A stretch of 9,760 bases of DNA from Clostridium sp. CAG:245 (GTDB lineage Bacteria > Bacillota > Clostridia > TANB77 > CAG-508): positions 45,378 through 55,137 of the forward strand of contig FR880061.1 in NCBI GenBank assembly GCA_000435175.1, read 5' to 3'. The translations under genes and the position numbers were made by a program. Under the pieces are notes generated by a model, which was given only the letters and a program-made list of their open reading frames with translations, was not told the DNA's origin and made no database searches. Below are positions 1 to 5,251 of the stretch, piece by piece (position 1 is the stretch's first letter; the number at the start of each line of letters is the position of its first letter).

Positions 1-554
1 AAAGCTCCTGCCATTAAGTCGAATTTTATACTATCGTCTAATACTAAATCTGTTTCTGGGTTTAGTCCATTTTGTTTTAAAACATATTCAAATGTCATGT
101 ATGGCACTCCACCTTTTCTTCCTGGTATTACTGTTTTTCCTTTCAAATCCTGCCATGAGAAATTATCTGTTTTATTTTTGCTTACCAAGAATGAGCCATC
201 TCTCTTTGTTAATTGAGCAAATACTTCTACGTAATCTTCTTTTCCTTCGTTATATACATAAATTGAAGCCTCTGGACCACAGAAACCTATGTCACACTGT
301 CCTGCCAATACTGCTGTCATTACATTGTCTGCACCTTGACCTGTTGTTAATTCTATTTTTAAGCCTTCTTCCTCGAAGAATCCATTAGCAATTGCCACAT
401 ATTGTGGTGCATAAAAGACTGATCTTGTAACCTCATTTACTTTTAGTGTTTTTATTGCAGTATCATTTCTTTGTGGTCTTGTTGCTATAAATCCAACCGC
501 TATTACAACAGCCACAAGCAATATGCACACTATTATCGTTATAATCTTTTTCAT
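1..554 (-). CDS. ABC transporter substrate-binding protein, NMT1/TauA-like (C-terminus cut by window edge)
   Basis: This is the extracellular solute-binding component of an ABC importer. Reading from the ATG at 554, 184 residues are visible and the frame stays open to the window edge. Residues 1-24 (MKKIITIIVCILLVAVVIAV...) form a signal peptide or membrane anchor. There is no lipobox: the only early cysteine, Cys10, is preceded by IIV. The mature part starts with LKVNEVTRSVFYAPQYVA, then ANGFFEEEGLKIEL, and later AVLAGQCDIGFCGPEASI and DLKGKTVIPGRKGG. These are the expected blocks of the NMT1/SsuA/TauA type II fold. A ribosome binding site (AAAGGA) lies about 10 bases before the ATG. The gene is 163 bp beyond the permease stop on the same strand and is probably the last gene of the operon. 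Substrates of this family include sulfonates, taurine, pyrimidine precursors and others; nothing visible decides which applies here. Confidence 0.88.
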   Translation of the reverse strand, partial: MKKIITIIVCILLVAVVIAVGFIATRPQRNDTAIKTLKVNEVTRSVFYAPQYVAIANGFFEEEGLKIELTTGQGADNVMTAVLAGQCDIGFCGPEASIYVYNEGKEDYVEVFAQLTKRDGSFLVSKNKTDNFSWQDLKGKTVIPGRKGGVPYMTFEYVLKQNGLNPETDLVLDDSIKFDLMAGA

Positions 555-717
555 TTTTTAAAATTTCCTTTCTTTATTTTTGAGGCTTTATCAACAGATA
601 AAAAGTAAATTTTATTGTTTTTCTATCGACACATTATTGCCTCTTTCATATTTACCATTACACATTTATTATAAATTTAGCTTATTTTCATTCCCTTTTA
701 TAATAATCTTGTACATT

Positions 718-1530
718 CTATCTCTGTTTCATCACAATTTTTTCTAATATTTCTATGCTTTCGTACATTACGGCTGCGACTATTGCAAGAATAATTACAC
801 TCGTCATTACCAGATCCAGCTTAAATACTTGCCCTCCATATACAATTAGATATCCGAGTCCTCCTTTTGATACTAAGAACTCTCCAGATATTACTCCGAC
901 TAGTGATAATCCTATATTTACTTTTAGAGTATTGAATAATGTTGAGATATTTGCCGGTATTACTATTTTTGTAAGTATTTGAAACTTGCTTGCATTAAAA
1001 GTTTCAGCCATTTTTATTTTTTCTTTATCTGTGTTTATAAGTCCATTTAAGATATTTAATATTGTTACAATAAGCGAAATTGCAAGTGCCATAACTATTA
1101 TAGCTGGCATTCCGGCACCAACCCATATTATTATTACTGGTCCTAATGCTACTTTTGGTAGTGCGTTTAGTATTACCAAGAATGGTTCAGACACTTTAGA
1201 AATGAACGATGACCACCATAGAATTATTGCTATTATTACTCCCATTATGGTTCCTAAAGAGAATCCCACCAATGTTTCTATACATGTAATTCTTAGATGT
1301 CTTCCTAAATCATTTGATGACAAATTTAGAAATGTTTTTACTATTCTAGATGGTTGGCTAGTAATAAAGCTATCTATTTTTCCAAGCCTTGCAAGAAGTT
1401 CCCATATTCCTATAAAAGCAACTACTATTAAAATTTGTGTTGCGAGTATCTCAATTTTTCTAAACTTCTTTTTTCTTAAATATCTTTTTCTATCTTCAGA
1501 CATTAGTTTCTTTTCCAGCTTCTTTGTCAT
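718..1530 (-). CDS. ABC transporter permease, NitT/TauT type (SsuC/TauC-like)
   Basis: This is the inner-membrane subunit of the importer. From the ATG at 1530 it has 270 residues, normal for SsuC/TauC-type permeases. It has about six hydrophobic segments (near residues 28-47, 86-107, 115-135, 141-162, 203-220 and 240-257). The cytoplasmic EAA loop, which docks onto the ATPase, is at about 175-193 (MAETFNASKFQILTKIVIPA), followed by the conserved GVISGEFLVSKGGLGYLI stretch. Three starts are possible. The chosen ATG at 1530 has AAGGAG about 10 bases upstream. A TTG at 1539 lies too close to that site. An ATG at 1503 has a weaker GGAAAAG and would overlap the ATPase stop by only 8 bases. With the 1530 start, the overlap with the ATPase gene is 35 bp, so translation is probably coupled. 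Confidence 0.92.
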   Translation of the reverse strand: MTKKLEKKLMSEDRKRYLRKKKFRKIEILATQILIVVAFIGIWELLARLGKIDSFITSQPSRIVKTFLNLSSNDLGRHLRITCIETLVGFSLGTIMGVIIAIILWWSSFISKVSEPFLVILNALPKVALGPVIIIWVGAGMPAIIVMALAISLIVTILNILNGLINTDKEKIKMAETFNASKFQILTKIVIPANISTLFNTLKVNIGLSLVGVISGEFLVSKGGLGYLIVYGGQVFKLDLVMTSVIILAIVAAVMYESIEILEKIVMKQR

Positions 1531-2272
1531 ACTCTTCAAGCTCCTTCCACATTATGTTAAAATACTTACTAAATTTAGGCTTTTCTCTACAATTTAATGG
1601 CGTCCTGTTCTCCATCTCGAAGTCAATTGTGTATATGTTTTTTACTGTTGCGGGTCTCTGGCTTAAAACCACCACTCTATCTGACATACTTATAGCCTCC
1701 GAAATATCGTGTGTAACCATTAGTACCGTTATATTCTCGGTCTTTAAAATTTTGTATATATCTTCTGTTACCATAAGCCTTGTTTGGTAGTCAAGTGCAG
1801 AAAATGCCTCATCTAATAGCAATACCTTCGGACGAATTGCCAGCGTCCTTATTAGTGCAACTCTTTGTCTCATGCCTCCAGACAATTGCGTTGGATATTT
1901 ATTTCTAAATTCATATAAACCATATTTTTTTAGAAGTTCGATTGCATAATTTTTATTTTCCTCTGTTAATGCCTTTTGAATTTCCAGTCCTAATAAAACA
2001 TTTTTATAAATAGTTCTCCATTCTAAAAGATTGTCTTTTTGCAACATATATCCCACTTTTCCATCTATGTACACTTCTCCGTTTGTTTTACTTTCTAGCC
2101 CAGAAATTATTGATAACAGAGTAGATTTACCACATCCACTTGGTCCAATTATGCTTATAAACTCTCCTTCTTTTACATCAAAATTTATTCCTTTTAATGC
2201 TTCTACTTCTCCATTTTCAGCTTGATACGTCTTTGAAATATTTTGTATTCGTACGATGCTTTTTTTCTCCAT
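1496..2272 (-). CDS. ABC transporter ATP-binding protein, NitT/TauT type (SsuB/TauB-like)
   Basis: This is the cytoplasmic ATPase that drives the importer. Its 258 residues are full length for the family. Visible motifs are Walker A GPSGCGKST at 43-51, the Q-loop around Gln78 (YMLQKDNLLEW), the signature LSGGMRQR at 130-137, Walker B VLLLDE at 150-155, the D-loop SALD at 158-161 and the switch His188 in VTHD. The Q-loop followed by LLEWRT is typical of the SsuB/TauB/ThiZ group. The ATG at 2272 is preceded by AAAGGA at a spacing of about 9. It is the first gene of the operon and overlaps the permease. No TPP riboswitch consensus is visible upstream, so a thiamine-precursor role has no support. 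Confidence 0.95.
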   Translation of the reverse strand: MEKKSIVRIQNISKTYQAENGEVEALKGINFDVKEGEFISIIGPSGCGKSTLLSIISGLESKTNGEVYIDGKVGYMLQKDNLLEWRTIYKNVLLGLEIQKALTEENKNYAIELLKKYGLYEFRNKYPTQLSGGMRQRVALIRTLAIRPKVLLLDEAFSALDYQTRLMVTEDIYKILKTENITVLMVTHDISEAISMSDRVVVLSQRPATVKNIYTIDFEMENRTPLNCREKPKFSKYFNIMWKELEEYDKEAGKETNV

Positions 2273-2300
2273 TTTTCACAGTCCTTTCTTACATTTTATT

Positions 2301-2329
2301 TGATTGAAAAAAATTAAATTTTCCAATCA
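2301..2329. repeat. 29-bp palindrome in the leader of the ABC operon
   Basis: An almost perfect inverted repeat runs from TGATTGAAAA to TTCCAATCA around an AT centre, ending 28 bp before the ATPase start. In the ATPase mRNA it would form a stem-loop just upstream of the ribosome binding site. It is not followed by a T tract, so it is not a clear terminator. The same left arm (TTTGATTG, an A-rich run, then AATTAAATTTT) is found at 5250-5275, so the two sites may be related repeats. Confidence 0.5.
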
Positions 2330-2472
2330 CCCTCCAAAGTCAATCATCTTACTAATAGTTTATGTCTACTTTTAAAAAGTGCTACAAATATTTAAATAAG
2401 CTAAAAACTGGTTATTTTTACCATGTATTATCACTCGTTTTGTTTCACGTGTGTAAACATATTGTCGTAGCT

Positions 2473-2500
2473 TTGATTATATAATTACTTAAATTATACA
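2473..2500 (+). promoter_or_regulatory. Candidate promoter of the XRE regulator gene
   Basis: TTGATT at 2473-2478 and TATACA at 2495-2500 are separated by 16 bases. They lie just upstream of a strong ribosome binding site (GAAGGAG at 2511-2517) and the ATG at 2525. The predicted leader is only about 18 bases. In such AT-rich DNA, promoter-like pairs arise by chance, so this is a moderate call. Confidence 0.4.
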
Positions 2501-2524
2501 AATTTTATACGAAGGAGTTTTTCA

Positions 2525-2791
2525 ATGAATAATTTTAGCAAATATGAGGATAATTTAAATCTAATTGGACCTATACTAAAAGATAAAAGAATTGAAAAAG
2601 GACTTTCACTAGAAAAATTTTCTTCTAAACTTCTTTTACTTGGCGTAAACATCCCGGTTACTAGCCTTTACAGAATAGAAAACAACCAAAGAACAGTACG
2701 AGACTATGAAATTTGTGCAATATCCGTAGTACTTGGTGTAGATGTAAACGAATTGTTAGGTCCTATTACTGAAAGATTTAAAGTATCGTAA
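2525..2791 (+). CDS. XRE/Cro-CI family helix-turn-helix transcriptional regulator
   Basis: This is a DNA-binding regulator of 88 residues consisting almost only of one HTH_3 domain. The scaffold NLIGPILKDKRIEKGLSLEKF (residues 12-32, split here as NLIGPILKDK and RIEKGLSLEKF) begins the domain. The turn and recognition helix follow near 40-55 (VTSLYRIENNQRTV), and the closing helix ends in LGVDVNELLG (70-79). Small stand-alone proteins with this pattern are common in Clostridia. The start is clear: GAAGGAG is 7 bases before the ATG. There is no sensor domain, toxin partner or phage gene next to it. It is divergent from the ABC operon, and autoregulation or control of that operon is only a positional guess. 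Its target is unknown. Confidence 0.88.
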   Translation: MNNFSKYEDNLNLIGPILKDKRIEKGLSLEKFSSKLLLLGVNIPVTSLYRIENNQRTVRDYEICAISVVLGVDVNELLGPITERFKVS

Positions 2792-2801
2792 AATTTTAAA
2801 A

Positions 2802-2821
2802 GAGGTAGCTTTTGCTACCTC
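2802..2821. terminator. Perfect 8-bp hairpin after the XRE gene
   Basis: GAGGTAGC and GCTACCTC pair perfectly around a TTTT loop, 10 bp after the XRE stop codon. On the plus strand it is followed by AAAACC, so it lacks the usual U tract. On the minus strand it is followed by TTTTAAAATTTT and looks more like an intrinsic terminator. It may therefore stop transcription coming from the gene-free region on the minus strand, or work in both directions. Confidence 0.55.
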
Positions 2822-2898
2822 AAAACCATTTAATATAGATATTTTAAGTTTTATAAATAAAATAGGGTTTTTACTTATTTTATGGCATAATAATTCCA

Positions 2899-2934
2899 TT
2901 ATGATATGTACATCTGTCTTATAATATCACCTCC
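2899..2934 (-). pseudogene. Orphan ribosome binding site, possibly of a decayed small-peptide gene
   Basis: The minus strand has an ideal GGAGGTGA at 2934-2927. The only nearby start downstream opens a four-codon frame (ATG TAC ATA TCA, then TAA, 2913-2899). The stop overlaps a second ATG (TAATG) that opens a 47-codon frame running to 2756, through the hairpin and into the antisense of the XRE gene. Perfect GGAGGTGATAT sites often precede very small hydrophobic peptide genes in Clostridia. Here one frameshift would join the two frames, so a decayed gene is possible but not shown. Confidence 0.2.
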
Positions 2935-3270
2935 GAGCATATATTCTTATAAATTTCTATTTCTTTTTCCTGGAGCTTGGCTTATATAGAAAATTAAATT
3001 ATCTTTAGTTAAAAATCTCTTACATTTTAAAAGTTTTTTCTAAGTTTATATCAAAATAATTCTATTTACCTTTAGTTATGGGGGATCAAACTTAATAGTA
3101 AATTCATTAGTTTTTCTTCATTTTTTCTTATGGGATATTTTTAGACACAAAATAATAGCTTTGTATTAGATTAGAGAACCTCTAATAAAATTTTAAATAT
3201 CGATATTTTTTGAAGCTTGTCTGCTTCGAGTAAAAATTAATGTTTTATAAAACTAAATATATAATAGCAT

Positions 3271-3297
3271 GAAAACGCTTGTATATCAAGCATTTTC
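3271..3297. repeat. Inverted repeat, possible operator
   Basis: GAAAACGCTTG and CAAGCATTTTC form 11-base arms around a 5-base spacer (TATAT), with one C-A mismatch on the plus strand that becomes a U-G pair on the minus strand. The flanks add about two more pairs. The repeat ends 13 bp before an extended -10 element (3311-3319), so it would cover the -35 region of that promoter. That position suits a regulator binding site. Confidence 0.45.
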
Positions 3298-3310
3298 GTA
3301 GTTCTTTTTA

Positions 3311-3319
3311 TGATATAAT
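3311..3319 (+). promoter_or_regulatory. Extended -10 promoter element
   Basis: TGATATAAT matches the extended -10 consensus (TGN then TATAAT) exactly. There is no good -35 at 17 bases, which extended -10 promoters can do without. Transcription would start near 3326 and reach the terminator at 3438-3470, giving an RNA of about 140 bases without a convincing reading frame. Confidence 0.35.
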
Positions 3320-3437
3320 TTTACATATTTAAATGATATATTAGCACAATTTACAAGTTTCGACTGAATAATTTAAAACCCGCAATCTTAAAATTAGAAT
3401 CTTTTTGATTTATGTAATAACTGAATGAGAGTTAAGA

Positions 3438-3470
3438 CGCTCTCCACTGGAGAGCGCCTCTTTTTATTTT
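3438..3470 (+). terminator. Strong intrinsic terminator reading on the plus strand
   Basis: CGCTCTCC and GGAGAGCG form a perfect 8-bp GC-rich stem around an ACT loop, followed by CC and then TCTTTTTATTTT. Only the plus-strand side has the T tract; the minus-strand exit is TCTTAACTCTC. The stem ends 8 bp from the stop codon of the convergent Rpn gene, so it may also help to end that message, but its orientation points to a plus-strand transcript from the gene-free region or from the XRE gene. Confidence 0.75.
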
Positions 3471-3778
3471 ACTATTTTCTTCACATCTTCAATGCACATT
3501 TCTGTAATTTCAGCTATTTTTTCAATTGGTATGTTTAAAGAATATAATTTTTTTATAATTTTTGTTTTTTCTTCTTTCCTTCCCTGTTCTTTACCAATTT
3601 TCAAACCACGTGCTTCGCCTTCTTTTTCTCCAAGTTCTCTGTTTGTTTTCATCTCGACATCGTACCTCATAATGCTCCACTCACGTTCTTCATATTTTGC
3701 GACTTCGTCTGGATCTTTGCTTAATTTGTTTAGTTCTTCTACTGTCTTATTTACTTCTTCATTTTCTTTGGCCGACAT
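3464..3778 (-). CDS. Possible nested C-terminal Rpn product (RpnS-like antitoxin) from an internal start
   Basis: Inside the Rpn gene, in the same frame, the ATG of Met275 (3778) is preceded by GAGGAGGAG at 3796-3788, 9 bases away. This is one of the best Shine-Dalgarno sequences in the window. It comes from three consecutive GAG glutamate codons, whereas the next glutamates (residues 279, 281, 282, 288 and 289) all use GAA. Translation from here gives 104 residues, containing the charged linker (MSAKENEEVNKTVEELNK) and the whole C-terminal helical region but none of the nuclease core. In E. coli RpnA, an internal start yields a small C-terminal protein that blocks the toxicity of the full protein. 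The analogy is inferred; the internal start itself is visible. Confidence 0.35.
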   Translation of the reverse strand: MSAKENEEVNKTVEELNKLSKDPDEVAKYEEREWSIMRYDVEMKTNRELGEKEGEARGLKIGKEQGRKEEKTKIIKKLYSLNIPIEKIAEITEMCIEDVKKIVK

Positions 3779-4600
3779 TTTTACTTTCTCCTCCTCGCTT
3801 CCATCTATCAACCATAGCCATTGCTCTAGCTTTGTGTTGCAGTCTGGATTTTTTTCTTTAAATTTAGGCAGTTCTATAAAGTGCATTTCAAATGTATTTG
3901 TTGCCTCTTCCTCTTCTTTTTTATACCCCATATCAACAAATTCTATTGGATTCGTATCTTCATATTTCATTCTTGCTATTGAATGATATGCATTTCTCTC
4001 TAAATAATTATATTTCAGTATGTTTATTGTTATTATCTTTTTTAACTCTTTGTAATTTTGCTTAGCTTTTAGTTGTTCTGCTGCAAGTTTTGATAGATAT
4101 GTACTAGACCTTTCTTTTATATTATGTTCATTCGAAACTTTTGTATTCTCATATTTCATTTTTGCTATTGAATGATATGAATTTCTCTCTAGATAATTAT
4201 ATTTCAATATGTTTATTGTTATTATCTTTTTGAGTTCTTTGTAATTTTGTTTAGCTTTTAATTGTTCTGCCGCAAGCTTTGATAAATATGTGCTAGACCT
4301 TTCTTTTATATTATATTCATTCGAAACTTGCATTTCTACATCTACTACTCTTTCATTATCTATATCCAATTTTAGGTCTAATATTCCAAGTTTTTCATCT
4401 GCCATATTAGGTGTTAATTCTGGGTTCTTTACTTCTACTTTATCTATATGTATATTCAATATTGCCTCTAAGAAATCCTTTAACATTGAATTATTTTCTT
4501 CTCTTGCAAATATTCTTTTAAATACATAATCTGATGTTAATGGTAATCTTGTTATCTTTGTGTCTTCTATTCTAATATTATTTTCTTTTAAATCGTCCAT
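3464..4600 (-). CDS. Rpn family PD-(D/E)XK nuclease / putative transposase with internal tandem duplication
   Basis: The protein belongs to the Rpn (recombination-promoting nuclease, formerly transposase_31/PDDEXK_2) family, DNA endonucleases now known in E. coli to act in antiphage defence. The N-terminus RLPLTSDYVFKRIFAREEN (18-36) is a family hallmark. The nuclease core has Asp75 (GILDLKL) and Glu89-Met-Gln91 (VVDVEMQ), the family's form of the D...ExK site. FVDMGYKKEE, MHFIELPKFKEKNP and LEQWLWLIDG follow at 221-267. The C-terminus has Gly/Glu/Lys-rich helices ending in IPIEKIAEITEMCIEDVKKIV. Residues 92-154 are repeated as 155-217, raising the length to 378 from an expected 315 or so. 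The ATG at 4600 has AAAGGAAG 5 bases upstream. No transposon ends are visible, so a stand-alone nuclease is more likely than an active insertion element. Confidence 0.9.
   Translation of the reverse strand: MDDLKENNIRIEDTKITRLPLTSDYVFKRIFAREENNSMLKDFLEAILNIHIDKVEVKNPELTPNMADEKLGILDLKLDIDNERVVDVEMQVSNEYNIKERSSTYLSKLAAEQLKAKQNYKELKKIITINILKYNYLERNSYHSIAKMKYENTKVSNEHNIKERSSTYLSKLAAEQLKAKQNYKELKKIITINILKYNYLERNAYHSIARMKYEDTNPIEFVDMGYKKEEEEATNTFEMHFIELPKFKEKNPDCNTKLEQWLWLIDGSEEEKVKMSAKENEEVNKTVEELNKLSKDPDEVAKYEEREWSIMRYDVEMKTNRELGEKEGEARGLKIGKEQGRKEEKTKIIKKLYSLNIPIEKIAEITEMCIEDVKKIVK
3950..4327 (-). repeat. Two 189-bp tandem repeats inside the Rpn gene
   Basis: Copy 1 is 4139-4327 (residues 92-154) and copy 2 is 3950-4138 (155-217), directly adjacent and in frame. 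Both begin VSNE and contain NIKERSSTYLSKLAAEQLK. By hand alignment they differ at about 18 of 189 bases and 5 of 63 residues (Y/H, S/A, K/R, N/D, K/N). Most differences are therefore silent and most are transitions. The first unit starts directly after the catalytic Glu-x-Gln. Confidence 0.95.
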
Positions 4601-4613
4601 TGACTTCCTTTCT

Positions 4614-4642
4614 ATTTTACCATTCTATTGATTGTTTTTCAA
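4614..4642 (-). promoter_or_regulatory. Promoter-like pair upstream of the Rpn gene
   Basis: On the minus strand, TTGAAA (4642-4637) and TAAAAT (4619-4614) are separated by exactly 17 bases, a near-consensus arrangement. However, the predicted transcript would start inside or next to the ribosome binding site of the Rpn gene, leaving almost no leader. Either the message is nearly leaderless or the true promoter lies farther upstream. A weaker -10 (TAAAAT in ATTGAGATAAAATAC, about 4669) is another option. Confidence 0.3.
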
Positions 4643-4879
4643 CTCATAAGTAAAATTTTTGTGTATTTTATCTCAATAAATTTTCTCTGAATGTTTTCAA
4701 AATAATATTTTTTCATTTGCAACACAACATGTTGATTGGTTTTGGATTTTACCTTTCGCTATAGCGAATAAAGAAATTAATCTTTTTGATTAAAAATAAT
4801 TTGATAAATTTAAATATATATTAACGTTAATACTTTCATAGATGTTTTCATCTATTCCAAGCTCTATAATTATATTCTC
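4643..4879. other. Gene-free spacer with four short palindromes
   Basis: No gene is visible between the Rpn gene and the rqcP terminator. Within 131 bp there are four symmetrical sequences: CAACATGTTG at 4725-4734, TTCGCTATAGCGAA at 4755-4768, TATTAACGTTAATA at 4819-4832, and a 7-bp stem with a TTTT loop at 4838-4855 (ATAGATG, CATCTAT). None is followed by a T tract. They may be regulator sites of the Rpn gene or chance products of AT-rich DNA. The 14-bp GC-containing palindrome at 4755-4768 is the least likely to be chance. Confidence 0.45.
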
Positions 4880-4940
4880 AAAACAAAAGAAAAGCAAGCA
4901 AAATCGTACGTCAAATTCTTACACATTTGCTTACTTTTCT
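4880..4940 (-). terminator. Probable terminator of rqcP (large-loop hairpin)
   Basis: On the minus strand, AGAAAAGTAAGCAAA (4940-4926) pairs with TTTGCTTGCTTTTCT (4902-4888) over 15 positions with one G-U pair, around a loop of about 23 bases. The exit is CTTTTGTTTTG. It begins 17 bp after the rqcP stop codon. The loop is longer than usual for an intrinsic terminator, but the stem length and T-rich exit fit that role. Confidence 0.6.
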
Positions 4941-4956
4941 ACATTTTTCTATTGAA

Positions 4957-5199
4957 TTACTGCTCCACTTCTTCTACCATCTGTGGCATGTTTTTACCTT
5001 GTACTGTTGGTATTTCTACTATCTTAAATTTTGATATTTTATCTCCAAATTTGATTTCTACAATATCTCCAACTTTTACTTCATAGCTTGGTTTTACTAC
5101 TCTACCATTTACAGATATTCTTCCTCCATCAGCCGCTTCGTTTGCAACTGTTCTTCTCTTTATTATTCTTGAAACTTTTAAAAATTTGTCTAATCTCAT
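4957..5199 (-). CDS. rqcP: S4-domain RNA-binding protein RqcP (YabO), ribosome quality control
   Basis: RqcP binds obstructed 50S subunits carrying peptidyl-tRNA and helps RqcH add C-terminal alanine tails to stalled chains. The predicted protein has 80 residues and is nearly all S4 domain: MRLDKFLKVSRIIKRRTVAN at 1-20, GGRISVNGRVVKPSYEVKVG at 25-44 and IVEIKFG at 46-52. Size and the MRLDKFLK start match Gram-positive YabO/RqcP rather than the longer proteobacterial Hsp15. An in-frame GTG at 5223 would add eight residues that the family lacks, and it sits only 2 bases from GGAGG, too close for initiation. The ATG at 5199 is therefore chosen, although it is 26 bases from that GGAGG; a hairpin closes the gap. 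Upstream is addA on the same strand, 164 bp away; downstream is a terminator. Confidence 0.85.
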   Translation of the reverse strand: MRLDKFLKVSRIIKRRTVANEAADGGRISVNGRVVKPSYEVKVGDIVEIKFGDKISKFKIVEIPTVQGKNMPQMVEEVEQ

Positions 5200-5206
5200 T
5201 TTTTCT

Positions 5207-5230
5207 GTACACTGTAAGTGCACTTCCTCC
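5207..5230 (-). promoter_or_regulatory. Shine-Dalgarno followed by a hairpin that shortens the distance to the rqcP start
   Basis: GGAGG (5230-5226) is the only strong ribosome binding site before rqcP. Directly after it, GTGCACT (5223-5217) and AGTGTAC (5213-5207) pair over seven positions, with one G-U, around a TAC loop. In a linear message the gap from GGAGG to the ATG at 5199 is 26 bases. With the 17-base hairpin folded it becomes 9, an ideal distance. A similar hairpin-bridged start is known for phage T4 gene 38. Confidence 0.5.
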
Positions 5231-5251
5231 TTTCTCTCTTTAGGTTAAATT

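Larger units (their letters stand above)
2822..3437. other. Gene-free, palindrome-rich spacer
   Basis: No convincing coding region was found here on either strand. The segment contains an orphan Shine-Dalgarno on the minus strand (2927-2934). It also holds several symmetrical sequences: a 7-bp stem with a 3-base loop at 3170-3186 (ATTAGAG, CTCTAAT), a 14-bp palindrome at 3195-3208 (AAATATCGATATTT), a GAAGC/GCTTC stem at 3212-3227, a 12-bp palindrome at 3242-3253 (GTTTTATAAAAC) and the long inverted repeat at 3271-3297. A plus-strand terminator follows immediately. It may encode a small RNA or hold remains of decayed genes. Confidence 0.6.

Noticed and set aside
555..717. Terminator or RNA gene between permease and substrate-binding protein
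   Set aside because: No hairpin followed by a T tract on the minus strand and no tRNA-like fold could be recognised in this AT-rich spacer.
986..1597. Plus-strand open frame of 203 codons
   Set aside because: It lies antisense to the permease and ATPase genes, whose motifs are clear, and its own translation shows no family pattern or ribosome binding site.
2273..2524. TPP riboswitch in front of the ABC operon
   Set aside because: The importer resembles thiamine-precursor systems, but the conserved CTGAGA and related riboswitch blocks are absent from the leader.
3492..3986. Plus-strand 164-codon frame inside the Rpn gene
   Set aside because: It is the Ser/Phe-rich reverse of a Lys/Glu-rich coding region, with no ribosome binding site of its own.
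3950..4327. CRISPR or other repeat array
   Set aside because: There are only two adjacent coding units without spacers; no array of short regular repeats was seen anywhere in the window.
3464..4600. Rpn gene as an active insertion sequence
   Set aside because: The family was once called transposase, but no terminal inverted repeats bounding the gene and no target duplication could be found.
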